64,000 bases of DNA, taken from positions 55,196 to 119,195 of the forward strand of contig MPNW01000246.1 of the NCBI GenBank assembly GCA_011800805.1, read 5' to 3'. The stretch comes from Hirudo medicinalis. Taxonomy: Eukaryota > Annelida > Clitellata > Hirudinida > Hirudinidae. The translations under genes were made by a program, and so were the position numbers. Positions 37,184 through 51,770 of this stretch are shown here, piece by piece. Numbering within the stretch: the stretch's first letter is position 1; each line of letters begins with the position of its first letter. Below the pieces are notes generated by a model. The model searched no databases and was not told the origin of the DNA. It saw only the letters and a program-made list of their open reading frames with translations.

Positions 37184-39291
37184 CGTTAGTTCTTATTCAT
37201 CATCATCATCATCAACCACCACAACCTGAAATCGTGAACCTCCCACCGAACAGAACCGCGCAGTTGAGGGCGAAGAACCCGAGCACGACGAGGAAGCAGC
37301 AGAGCCATCCGATCCAGTTGCAGGCCTGCCAAACGACAACGACAACGACGATCAGCAGTAGAAATTTGAGACGGTCGTCGACGAATTGCACTTCCGATAA
37401 ATAATTAGCATCTAAATCGATCGGCGCCCGGTGCCTTGCGGGCTCACAGGGGCGGTCCGGGCACCTCTGCCCTCATGCGCCGGGTGCCTCATTAATTAAC
37501 CTTCATCATTAAAATTGTGATCGAATCGTCAGACGAGGAGCATCGAAAGTCAAAAGACAAAGAGACGTCTCGACCGACCTTTCTGTTGAACCTCCGACGG
37601 AAGGCTAAATAAATTCTGCTGCTGCTGACGATGTCGTTGGAGCCGTCGTCGTCGCAAGTCGGGCGACTCTTGTCCAGATACATCTTGTAGGAAGCCATGA
37701 CTCCGATGGTGAAAGGTGCCACAAAGGTGTACGGCTTGGTCAGGATGTTGTTCATGTAGCTGTTGAACTGCTGACTGACAACAACAACAACAACAACAAC
37801 GACGACGACAGATCAGTTGAAATGGAAGCAAAGACATTAAAGATGTGGTCCAATGATAAATGACATTTTTCCTATCTATGCTTATCAGTTTGTACGTTAA
37901 TGCTCACTTGTTGACTTATCTGTTAACGTCAGTTACGAATTACAAACTGAAACATTACCGGCAGACGAGTAATTACGCATTTGGAGACGACATTAACGAA
38001 CGAAAATGGCCAAAAGCTAACTAACAAGGCTTCTTGACAGCCGATGTAGCCGATGACGTTCGGGTTGAGTCCGAGGATGTCGATGAGGGAGGCTACAGAG
38101 GAGAGACAGGCAACCAGGAGGAAGATGTGAAAGAAGATCACAATCTTACTGCAATTAGATACACCCCTCTAGAATGTCATGCCAACCATCTAGTTTACAT
38201 AGCATCTGGTGTAACTAAATACATTATAATATGTAACAGGTTAAGTTGTTATTTATTAATATTTAACTTATATTTATTAATATTTAACTTATATTTATTA
38301 ATATTTAACTTATATTTAATAATATTATCCAACCAAATACTAATATTATTCTCCTAATTAATAAAACCCATCACTTACTTCAATATGCAAAAGAAGACCA
38401 GCGACAGGAATATCGACTGCTGCCATTGGTTGGCCACGACCCAAGTCCAATGAAGGCACTGGCCAATAGGAATGTTATTTCACAAAACATCAATGCCTGT
38501 AGGAAGTTATGAGGTATGACGCAGGCCAATCTAAACAAGCAGTCTTTGCAATCAAATTGTTTTTTTTGCAGTCTCTGGACAACTGATCCAGAGCATCAAA
38601 TTATATAAGCGTGACAAATTGCCGAGCAGAAGAGCGAAGCCTCAACCAACGCCATGAATTTTCTCGGCCTGCCAGGGCACCATGAAATTTTGAATCCCCA
38701 GTACGACTTTCCACCAATGCTCCGAGCACTGATCGGACAGCTGCTCGAATTTAGACGACTGAGGTCCAGAGTACGACGTCCAATAGGGAAGAAGATACGT
38801 GGCGACCAGGAGAACGAAAGCCAATGGCACAAAGAGTCTGATGTGAAATTAGCAGACTTGTTAAATGATTAGCATATTTTGGTTCATTAAGTAGCTCAAA
38901 CAAATAGCTTTTGGACAATGTGATATCATGCAACAATTCCAAACCCGTCACTAGTAATCAGTAATCAGTAATTTAATAGCTCCACCCGCTCAGCAAATAA
39001 AGTTTGGAGGAATGCATAAACATCACAATCCATCGCCACCATCTTCATCATCATCGTCATCATCATCATCACCATCTTCATCATCATCATCATCATCATC
39101 ATAATCATCACCATCATCACCACCACCATCAACATCATCATCATCATCATCATCACCTCAAATATCTCCTGATGATGTATATAAAGGAATTCCACTTTTT
39201 CTTCTTGTAGTTGAGCATCGAGGAAAAGCCGCTGAGCAGAAAAGTGGGTCATTAACGATAATAATAGTGATGATGATGATGATAATAATAA

Positions 39292-39332
<41 letters not shown>

Positions 39333-39358
39333 TGATTATAATGATACCAAAAAATAAT

Positions 39359-39402
<44 letters not shown>

Positions 39403-41629
39403 TGGTACTGGTAACAATAACGACACACCAGTGAAATTTAAAAAGCTCAACGGCTGCAAACAAACAGGCTCTCACGACAAATCAATCAATCAATCAATCA
39501 ATCAATCGATTAACTCAAGTTCAAGGCTACCTGACAAAGAAGAGGGCATCCAGTGCTAAGGGGTAGCAGGCGATTACGTGAGTCATCACGAAGTTCTTGA
39601 TGCGTTCGCTGCTCAAGGACGTGTTCGCTGGTTTTATTTATTGAAACAGAAATGAAACAAACTTGACAATTTCCGAGCTCACGACATTTAAAGTAATTAA
39701 CGTTTTAAACGTCAAAAACGTGTCGTAATTCCCTTTGTTCGTCGGGTCCTTGTTAGGATCGAAAAATAAAAAATTCGTCAACGTTCGGCACCAACCGATA
39801 ATGCCGAACTTCATGGCGAAGAGATACACCTGGACCAACAAGAGCAGCCAAAAGGAGAGGACTCTCAGGCAATCCAGGCCGATCACTTGGTTCGGCCGTT
39901 CCTTTGCCAGGTTTGATAGGTTGCTCTCGAGACTAAAGACATGGCAGACTTCAGTCCAGAAACCTGAGTATTTCACAAAAGACAACGATCGTCTTTAAGC
40001 AATTTTGATTATTTATTAATAAAAGACGTAATTAGAGTAATAAAAGTACGTCCTTCACATTTAAAAGTGACATCAACTCACCAGGTCTGTACCTGAATGC
40101 ACTCCTCAGCAACTCGTGGCTTGGCGGTGCAAAGGTCCCCTCCATGGCTCCTGCACTGCCCCCTGGTGCATGCACGGGCAGTGTTTGGGAAGAAGTCTCT
40201 CCCGGTCCATCGGTCGAAGGCACGGGAGGCTCCGAGATCTGGCTTCCTTTCCCCGATCTGCATTCATTACCGACCTTTTCCTTGTGCACCAGACACTCTC
40301 TGTCTTCCTTATGACTTCTTTGCATTCCGCCATCATTTTCAAAGACATTGTCTTCATTGACGACATCACCTCCTTGAACTCCAGGGTTCAAGCCCGATTC
40401 ACGACGGGCAGAGTTGGCACTTTGAGTAGGTCGAATCCCGATTCCGTCCTCTTCGGCTGCCGTGCCATCGTGACCCTCGGTTCCTAGAAGAGTGGAAGGA
40501 TCCCCTCGATTGGGGACGACACCGAGCGACCTAGGACCAGACCTGTAAACGAAACTGTAACTCATCCTCGAGCGAGTCTTGTACCTGAGCACCACCAAGG
40601 AACTGATGAAGCACCACAGTAACAAGAGAAATAAAATGGACCTGTTCAGAATAACAATTGTAGAAAAAATAATAATCATGGTCGTCGTGATTATAAAGTT
40701 AATGTTTTGGTGACGAGTGTAACAATGATACCCACAGGACAGCGTAATATCCTTTGGAAGGTCCCATCTTATCCATGCACGAGATGTCGAGAACATTCTG
40801 CACAGCCATTAAATCATAAGTGTCTTCTGTAAAGTCTTCAAAGAATATTCAGTTTTTGTAAAATTTGCAAACATTGTAAATGTAATGATATTCAATTAAT
40901 GCGATTTGATATTGATAAAAAGTGCTAATGTCATTAGATTTGTACTTATTTACTCTCAAAAATAGATTTTGAGTTGTTCCAGACAACTTCATCACTGCAG
41001 AAACTTGGTAGACAAATTCCCCATCTGAGATTCGTCTGCTTAACCGTCATCTGTGATGTTTACAATCAACAACAATGACATCAAAGCAACACCATCACCG
41101 AAGCTTTAATTCAATTCCAAACAATGTCAGAACCATAAATAGTATCAATATTAGCATAAAATGTTTTCAGACCTCATCTCTTTTCAAGTCAATGACAAAA
41201 TTCAGCACACAGAACCTCGAGGCATTTATGGCCGAACACCCTCTGGCATCGCCCAGCCACAAAGAACTGGTGCCAGTTGTGAAGTGGGAGCCATATTTTC
41301 CAATGTTGTCATAGTCTGCAAAAAGATGGCAGACATTGTTTTAAAGATAGAAATCGTTCAACTCTTTTACTGTAAAGATTGTCTCCTCGATAGTATTTTT
41401 GCAGTTTTTAGCAATTCTTAGAATCTGTAAACGTCGCTTTTGCTTGTATTGTTACTTCAATCTAGCATAAAGTTTCACACACGCAATAATAATAATAACA
41501 ACTATTATTATAACTTAATGGTAATTAAAAAATACTTGAAAACGTACGTTGATCGAAAAATCTGTCCTGATCTTTGGGCAAGTTGGTGAGAAACTCAATA
41601 CATGAATCTTCATACTCGTCCCTCGCCAT
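36245..41629 (-). CDS. NRF-6-like acyltransferase-3 membrane protein
   Basis: Fifteen minus-strand exons: 41548-41629, 41173-41315, 40736-40797, 40082-40641, 39796-39963, 39531-39627, 39157-39231, 38651-38837, 38379-38458, 38022-38148, 37579-37770, 37247-37325, 36941-37027, 36697-36839, 36245-36373. Total 2,130 nt, 709 residues. A short N-terminal NRF-like region (WLGDARGCSAI and SRFCVL) leads into a first membrane helix (ILFLLLLWCFISSLVVL). Then come a ~165-residue polar loop and the acyltransferase-3 core: QVIGLDCLRVLSFWLLLL, DALFFVSG, RRYLR, LHWTWVV, ILTKPYTFVAPFTIGV, SRLTY-type GRLTYSAYLVHG and VEAPLLVIL. It should have about ten or eleven membrane helices. C. elegans NRF-6 family members act in lipid or drug uptake across epithelia; substrate here is unknown. 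No signal peptide is visible at the chosen start. Confidence 0.9.
39030..39165. repeat. (ATC)n array abutting an acyltransferase donor site
   Basis: Long (atc)n/(acc)n tract on the plus strand. On the minus strand it begins as GTGATGATG, the donor of exon 39157-39231. Confidence 0.9.
39270..39405. repeat. (AAT)n array
   Basis: Two (aat)n runs separated by gattataatgataccaaaa in an acyltransferase intron. A (caat)n tract follows at about 39481-39509. Confidence 0.9.
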
Positions 41630-42354
41630 GTTTAAAATTTGATCTTAACCTAATGAATATGCAATATGTTGTGGTACAATTACATTAGAGTATACTTTTC
41701 ATGTCTTTAAGTGCTATTTGCAACAAAGTTTATGACGAACTCAGGCCCCTCACATGACAACAACTCAGTAATTAGAATCCTTAACAGCGCGCAGAGATGG
41801 AACAAAAAACGACACAAAAGCAATTAAAAATCACTTACCTTTGCAATCAGTTGTTTAAAATAAATGAAAAAAAAAAGAATATGATTATATAGAATGAAGT
41901 AGTTAATCCAATGTGACCGGCCGTGCTGAACACGGTATAGCAAGCTCTTTTAATATTGCAGGCTCACTGTTAAATTATGCTCTGTTCCACTGTCCAACTA
42001 AATTTATGTCCACATATTATAATCTATCTTCCAATGAAATTGCCGACGCTATTTGGGCCCACATAGTGCGCTGTTTCCACCCCTGTTTTATTCCAAAGTT
42101 TGCACAAACTGCCAACAAATTAATCACGCTTATAGTGTCGTCGAGTGTCCATACTGACATTTTGAGACAAAAAACAATTCGTAATCAATACTTCAAAAAT
42201 TTGTCAACAGACAGTATTTATATCCCTTACGCAAGGAGATGTTACACATTCGACAAACAAGCTAAAATTGAAATGCATTTGAAATCATGAGATACGTTTG
42301 GTAAAACCACAATATGCTGGTCTAAATGATAACGAAAAATATGTAACATGCGTA

Positions 42355-42396
<42 letters not shown>

Positions 42397-42406
42397 CTTC
42401 CCATAG
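41630..42406. other. Region where TDO 5' exons are expected
   Basis: No tryptophan-dioxygenase-like exon was found on the plus strand here. It holds an AT-rich 126-codon frame (41913-42290) and then an (aat)n tract at 42358-42396 directly before the first recognised TDO exon. Confidence 0.6.
41913..42290 (+). other. Unrecognised AT-rich open frame followed by an (AAT)n tail
   Basis: A 125-residue open frame with Cys and aromatic residues (FHPCFIPKFAQTANK and YIPYARRCYTF among them). I do not recognise a family. Base composition is unlike the GC-richer exons around it. About 70 bases beyond its stop lies an (aat)n tract, as expected at the tail of a retroposed copy. It may be the end of a truncated mobile-element ORF or chance. 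Confidence 0.25.
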
Positions 42407-44856
<2,450 letters not shown>

Positions 44857-46055
44857 ACTGGCAAGAGATCTACAAATACAAATTAAAAAATCTACAAGTT
44901 ATGATAAGAGTGCCATTTTGAGTTCAGATGTAGATTTGTGGTGTTTTACAATAAATGTTGAGATTTCATGAAGAGTTTTCAGTCTGAATTCAATTCTATG
45001 TTCGAATTCCATGTCCTGCACAGTTCACAGCCTTACGAGTTCACTTTTACTTGCCGCGAATGAAATCATGACGAACGACGAGGGAGAACGTACGATTTAT
45101 TTTGATTTTTCAATCTCGGCAATACATCTTTTGTTAGATCGTTAGAAATTTTCGACAGGGAAACAAAACAGCCAGCAGAATAAGTGCTTCCGACAACAGT
45201 AACGACGATCCAATGAAGTGTCGGCTTCAAAAAAATAAAATAAAAACCAAACAAATGACATGCCTTAAGTTGTCGAGGCAAAAACTCGTAGTGTCTCAGA
45301 CAGACGTCGACCCCAAAAAATTATAATAAAGCATCAATATCTCACTCAATCTCTAGGTTGCCACAAGCACAAAATAAGTGTGATGAGTAGTTTTAAGTAG
45401 AAGCACCTGTGGAATTATGTAAACAATGAATCAGAAACAATCAAAAAATTCAAAAACTTTCAAAAACAATTAGTAGGGAAATCAATAAATTGATCTTTCA
45501 GATTAGCAACGACGCAATGTTCTCCGCGTCCGGAACTTAGAAACAACGAAGCAGCGGAAACCCAAAAATGCTCAGAAGATTCGCTGGAATCTTGAGCGTC
45601 GTTAAGGAAATGAAAGATCGTTCATCGGCCACGACGTGACACCTCTCCGAGTTGAGGAAATGCTGCAAAACAGCCACACGGACGAACGAAATCCAACGAC
45701 ATTTTAGCAGGGTCGACCGACATTCCTTACAAGTCGAGCAGAGCACGACGACAACGGACGACCCTCCTCTGGTAACGTCACGGGGTCGTTTCGGCTTTGA
45801 AACGACGAACTCGATGTCATGATGAGACGACAAAATGCCACGATATTGTGAGGTGCCCGAGTCTAAACTCGCGACAAATTAGGACAAAAAAAAATGCTCG
45901 AGCTCGAAAATTATGACGGCTTAGAAATATCCGATTAAAGTGCCCACATTTTCGCATCAAAATTTTCCCAGCCTACTCCGAGCGAAAAGACGACCGCCTC
46001 TCGAACGCGGCTTCGACGAATTCGTCCAAAGTACTCCTGCCGAGTCGATCCTCGT
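44857..46055. other. Convergent spacer, TDO and GAB 3' ends
   Basis: Contains the TDO poly(A) signal at 44950-44955 and probably the GAB 3' UTR on the other strand. No gene recognised; open frames are short and without family likeness. Confidence 0.5.
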
Positions 46056-46444
46056 CTACTGCGACTTGGTGATCTCCCTGTTCACACGAACCTCGCTCAG
46101 AGCCCTCGTCTTTTCGAAGTCGATCTCCTTGTACTCCACCTTGTTTATTGGAGCTGGCTTGGAATTTACCACCTCTGCAACGGTGTCCTCGGAAAAATCC
46201 AGGTGCAGGTACTGCAGGAGGAGACAGAAATTTTGAGATGAACTATTTATTAAATTAATGATTGGAATTATGAAATATTTTCTGTTGATGCAAAGGATTA
46301 CGACTTTGCAAGTGATGGAAGATGAGTCAGAGGAGGAAAAAAGAACAGGGTATTTTAAAGTGCTTTAGTGGGAGGTTTGAAGTTGTAAACAATGAATTTA
46401 TCAATTCAAATGACAAAAATGTAATCATCCCATCAGATTACACA

Positions 46445-46483
<39 letters not shown>

Positions 46484-47408
46484 GATAGTTAAAAAACAGC
46501 TAAGTAACAGCTCAGTAAAGTATTGAGACCTAACATTTTATAGTGCTAAAATGTAAAGCAACAATCACACGACGACAAGATCGTCCTGAATCCGCTGAAA
46601 ATCACTCACCTGGACTTTCTGCGCGACTGGAAAGCTGTTGACGTTGGTCTTCTCGTGATCGCTTTCCTCGAATACGCTCGGTAGCGCGTCCCTGCCGAAC
46701 TCGGAAAGTCTCTTGGGCAGGTTGTACACCTCTTCGGTGATCGAGTCGTCCAATCTCGACCTCGTGCAGTCGGCTTCGTCGTCGTCGGACGAGGAGGACG
46801 ACGACGACATGGAACTGGCATCAGAATCTGGGCTCCTCATTCTGAGTAATGTCAATGTTAACAATCACATGACTCAAAGAAAGCAATTAGGCCTCAGTTT
46901 CTGTAAAATCCATCAATCAGCTGCTCGTGCTTATTGATAGCGACTGGCAGCAATTATGATTCTTAGCTAAAGACTGGCCTACATCTGACTCAGAAGAACC
47001 TAGTTCCTTAGGCAGGTTGGAGGAAAAACCCGAGGTTTTCCCAATTAGTCTCAAACGGAGCCAACGACCCAAGAGAAAAGCTCTGACCTTTTGTAGGCGT
47101 CTGCAGACGACGAAGAGCCATTTTGAGGAGCTGCATTCAAAATGCCGTCTGCATTCAAAAAGTCGAACGATTACCGACCTTTAAAGCCGATCGAACCATT
47201 AATACTAATTACATAGTAATAATAATAATAATAATAACAATGATGATGATGATGATAATAATAATAATAATAATAATAATGATGATGATGATGATGATGA
47301 TTTTTATGATAATAATAATAATAATAACAATAATAATAATAATAATGACATTAATAATAATACTATTAAAGCAGATAATGATAATTACTATAGATATTAA
47401 AGATAAAA

Positions 47409-47439
<31 letters not shown>

Positions 47440-47827
47440 GTTATTTTTATGATTATTAAAAACATTTCAACCTTTCTTGCACCATTTGGTGGTCTTGACC
47501 TTGAGAGGCAAAGGTACCTTGCAAATAAACAAAATAAACAAAGTGACTGATTTGAAGCTTTCCATTGCGCTCGATTATGATAGTGATGTTCGTGATGATC
47601 ATCAGGGTTGATTAATATTATTGCACACTATAGATTGTAATGAATTATAATCAAATGAATGTTTAAATGTTTTAGCAATAGCTGAAACCCTTTCAATGCA
47701 AGATCATGTGGATTCAGATATGAATCTGAAGATGACAAATCAAGGAAGGCATCGTGATGCTGAGTCACAGTTGTTAACATTCCCGTTATTATTATTATTA
47801 TTGTTGTTATAATTATCATCATCATTA

Positions 47828-47859
<32 letters not shown>

Positions 47860-47887
47860 GTTGTTGTTGTTGTTATAATTATCATCA

Positions 47888-47957
<70 letters not shown>

Positions 47958-50308
47958 CATTCTTTCAATGTTAATCCATCTCAAGCAAATCACCAGACAC
48001 AAAAGAAAGCCAATATTCTATACTTAAAAAGAGAGCCAATACCAGAAAAGTATCGCTCGACATGTTTTTCAGATATCATCAGATTGGCATTTTTAAAAAG
48101 GGGAATCATTCAGAGCACCAACAACACTTCTACGGGAGAATGGTCATTGTGTTGCCAAAGTGAACCTCTCCATTGTAAAAGAGTTTCCAGCAATCTACGA
48201 CTGCATGTCAGAGATCATTCATTGCTCTAGCATCTTCTTTCATCCCACTTTGTACAAATGTTTTTCAACAAATGTTCCCATTCGGTTTATTATTTGTTAT
48301 AATTGATGGACTTTCATCACACAACCACGATAATGCTGATGCTGACAACAGCTGTTATCCATAGAGCATGACAATTAACCAGATAATGAGGCATGATTAG
48401 GTGTTTTCCCTGAGCTGTGTAAAGAAACAAAGACTGCATTGATACAAATGAAAACATAGTTTGAATATCCCCAGTCTTGGATTTTAGTAGGCTCAATGGT
48501 TTCTCAGGTCGTGGTCCATTCAGGACCGGGAGGACGAGCAAGGATGAAGACGAGAAATTTAATTTTTCAAAATGCAATCCACTCGGGCACGAGAAACAGA
48601 TTTTGGAGAGGAAGGGGACAAAATGTTTAAGGAATTCATCTGCAGAAGAATTCGAAGGATGAAATCAAATTGCTTGGATGAATCTCAGCTGAATGTACGA
48701 ATTTCTGTTTAAAAGGACTCCATTTTGTTGACTGAGATCAAAATCGATCTGCGAACGAGTCAATTATAAAATTATTACTTGGAAGTTATTTGTCTTTTGG
48801 TGGCGATAATGGACGCAAATTTAGTTGTGAAACAAGAGTCGCAACGACTACAACATTAATTACAATATCAAAGCATCATTCCCTGCAAGCATCAACAAGC
48901 ATTACAAAATATAGGTTAATAGTTTTCACAAAAGCGAATAACGTAGCTGAACATGCCTAACCAACGTTGTTTTCCTTGGGCATCAAACAAATACAAGCAT
49001 CGAGATTGATTTCACCAAAACAACCATCCAAACCTCATGTGGTGATGTTTGAGCAAAAGGTTTGGGCTCGAAAACTGAGGTGGTAGTCCCACTGGTGTAG
49101 TGCAGCGACGGAAGATGGGATTTAGGAGGAGGGAAGTCATAGTCGTTGTTGAATGCAGTCGAAGATGTCGAAGAAGAAGAGGGCGACCTGACGTCTGGAG
49201 GGAAAACGTCCACAGTTCAAAAAGATGTTCGTGAAGAACGACCACCTAAACTAAGAAAGCAAAGTCAAAAAAAAGTTCATACTTTCTTTCACGAAACCCT
49301 CGTCCAATCCTGAAGAGGTTGAGCCGCAATAGATTTTTGGCATTTTGTAATCATTGCCCGGGACAAGACCGTGCTTCCTGGGAATGTTGTAAACATCTTC
49401 TATGTTCAGGGGCCCTTGGAAGTCGTTGGAATCTGTCCGAACGCTCGAGCCTTCGCTGTTTGTCTTCCTCCTCTCCAAATTCTTTGGAGATTGATAGACT
49501 TGGATCCTATTGACATCATTCACATAATTGAGTGCTACTTCAATCTTCTTATCATTCTGATATCCAACTTCGCAGTCCTTTAAAGGTAGGTAATCTTCCC
49601 TGTGGTTAGGTGGTGTGATTTGAGGAAGAATGACAGGCGATCTTTGATCTGTTTCCATCTGAAGAGGCATGGTGGTCATCTTAGTTGGTGTGAGGCAGCT
49701 AAAATCTGGAGTGCGAAAATGTGTCATGGTCAGAAGAACCTGATCAATCACCTGCCAAGAATACTTTCATAACATTCACGAGGCAAACCAACCCACCTGT
49801 TCTGTTTAAACCTACAACATAGCACAAGTTGTGGACCCACTCTTCCATCTCCTTCTTAGAATCACAGGCAAGCTGGTAATCTCTTTCTCTGTTCTTGTGG
49901 ACAGTCTTCATTATAAAAATATTCTTGTAAGAGTTTGAGTAGAAGTTTGTGATGATTGAGTGGCACTTCTCAAGGTCTATAGAACCCCTTTTCCTGACCA
50001 TCTTTTCATTGGAATAATAATCTAAAATGGCATTGCATGCACGGCCTGGTAAAGTCGTAGAGGCAGGTGGGTTGTACAGCACAAAATATCGCCGTCGCCA
50101 TTTCTGTAATCGCAAGAAAACGATTTTTTTTTCAATTTACATTTTCTGGCAAACTTAAACTAAAACACACAAGCACCGATAACTCGTTAAATCTCATAAT
50201 ATTAAATAATAGATATATGAACTTGAGCATCTTTACCGCAGGAAAAAGTCTCTGTGTTTTGTGCTCTGGCGGGGATTTTATTAACCAACCAAAGCAAAGT
50301 TTCTCCAT
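46056..50308 (-). CDS. GRB2-associated binding (GAB) family docking protein
   Basis: Eight minus-strand exons: 50237-50308, 49797-50103, 49283-49705, 49034-49194, 47472-47517, 47088-47130, 46610-46841, 46056-46211. Total 1,440 nt, 479 residues. Residues 1-125 are a PH domain opening with GWLIKSPPEHK, as in GAB1/2/3, and KWRRRYFVLYN. The rest is polar, with tyrosine motifs EDVYNIP, NDYDFPPP and EEVYNLP (YxxP, the CRK-type SH2 site). The final exon carries YLHLDFS (Tyr429) and VEYKEIDFEKTRAL (Tyr455), which correspond to the paired SHP2-binding tyrosines at the C-terminus of GAB1 (remembered family sequence). GAB proteins link receptor tyrosine kinases to SHP2 and PI3K. Two tiny exons of 46 and 43 nt are supported mainly by phase and splice sites. 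No clear GRB2 SH3-binding PxxxRxxKP motif was seen. Confidence 0.9.
47218..47455. repeat. AAT/GAT trinucleotide array in a GAB intron
   Basis: Mixed (aat)n and (gat)n, then an (att)n tract, in the 340-base intron between the two tiny GAB exons. Confidence 0.9.
47786..47960. repeat. ATT/GTT trinucleotide array with internal duplication
   Basis: Two similar blocks, each an (att)n run, a (gtt)n run and ataattatcatcatca, lie in tandem in the 1.5 kb GAB intron 47518-49033. The remainder of that intron, to 49033, holds no recognised exon. Confidence 0.85.
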
Positions 50309-50747
50309 GTTGGATTTTCTCGACTCAATTCGACGAGTGAGGTCAGCTCAGATCGTCAGTCATAACACACCGACTAGTAAATGCGCGAAGTCAATTTTCT
50401 TTAGTTTTTTTTCAAAACCTAACAAACGAAAAGTCGATACCCAAAACCAACGCATCTGCTCTGAGAGCGCGCTATTAAGTCCATTTTTCAGAATGATTCA
50501 CGTTATTTTTTTCTATGGACCAGTGCCGTGCAAAAGCAAGGCGTCTGCTTCATTTATTGGCCACACAAAACATAAAACGAACTATTTATAATACATTTAT
50601 TCCAAGCAAATTATAATCACTCAGAAAAATTTGTTCTAAAAATTTATGCCGCATATGGTGCATGGAACTTTAAAATCCATTATAACAACGGTAAATAAAT
50701 TGTTTGATAGATTTAGGAAAGTCATAAAATTTGTTCACTCGATGAAG

Positions 50748-51023
50748 CTAATATATATTTTGTGTCGAAAACGGTCGATTAAAACTATTTTGATGTTGGA
50801 GGCCGGCTTTATTTCCAGAAAAGAAAATTGAATCCGAAATGAAAACTAGATTGACGATTAGTAAAAGCGCCGTCAAAACCAGAAAGCAGAGGACCAAGAT
50901 TGGTTTCCTATGTCGTGGCCTGTCATCTGTGTACGATGTTGTAGTATCAGACATTTTGGACGAGTTGGTTAAAGTTTGCTTTAAATCTTTGCTCTTTCTC
51001 TCCAGAAGATCATTTGCTGACAC
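50748..51023 (-). CDS. Possible small single-pass membrane protein
   Basis: A 91-codon minus-strand frame. About 40 polar residues (MSANDLLERKSKDLKQTL first) precede a basic RPRHRKP and a 22-residue hydrophobic segment (ILVLCFLVLTALLLIVNLVF), followed by a short polar tail. A reverse-strand AATAAA at 50596-50601 lies 150 bases past the stop. The frame sits between the GAB start and the divergent RPA2 start. I do not recognise a family. It could be a genuine small protein or a chance frame in AT-rich DNA. Confidence 0.4.
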   Translation of the reverse strand: MSANDLLERKSKDLKQTLTNSSKMSDTTTSYTDDRPRHRKPILVLCFLVLTALLLIVNLVFISDSIFFSGNKAGLQHQNSFNRPFSTQNIY

Positions 51024-51770
51024 GATTTAATCAGAAGAAACAGCTGTTGAAGATTGTTTTAGAATTTTAGTCGCTTTATCCAATACTTTGTTGGTGTGAA
51101 ATTCTGAGATGGTAAATATGTGACGTAACTACGAGATATTTATTTACCACTGATTTTTACTATTTACAACAACATTTGGATGCTGGACGCAGTTGAAATT
51201 TGCAAAGTTATTAATTCCTTGTCTAAGGCAACTGTAAAAAATCGGTATCGATACACAAAATCTCTTAACTTTTTGTCACTGTTCAAACTAGAAATCAGCT
51301 GTTTCAGTTAATACGACAGATCTTTCCAGCGATAATTTTTATTGATATAAATTCCGATACTGTCAATTATTCAACAATTTCTATGCAAATTGAATACTAA
51401 GCTAATTTTAAAAAATTGCCGGAAAATAAGTTTTTTTTTGTAAATCCGCTCTAAGAAATGTTATATTTTACGGAAATTTAAAATTTGTTTATAGAACCTA
51501 GCTCATCCCTCACAAATTATAAGTATCTTCAAAACCTGGTCAATAAGCCTCAGCCGCTACTCGTAATTTTATAAGACAAACATTTTTGAAATATCCTAAA
51601 CTAATTTAAAATTAATTTCAAGATATTAAAATTTCTTATTATCAAATGTAAGAATCACTAATAAAGCAAAACAACAGCATTAAATATTGTTCTTCGCAGT
51701 GTTTTGATCATTTCCCGCTCCTTAAGTAGAGATACGGTATTTCATTTATCAGTCTCAATTTTTTTTGACA
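51024..51770. other. Spacer upstream of RPA2
   Basis: AT-rich DNA with no recognised gene or repeat. The RPA2 promoter, and that of the small minus-strand frame if real, should lie here. Confidence 0.45.

Noticed and set aside
37007..37189. His/Ser-rich frame
   Set aside because: Translation of (atc)n repeats overlapping an acyltransferase exon on the other strand.
48317..48577. Minus-strand frame with PRPEKPLSLLKSKTG as a possible extra GAB exon
   Set aside because: No acceptor with a pyrimidine tract in the right place, and the GAB phases already fit without it.
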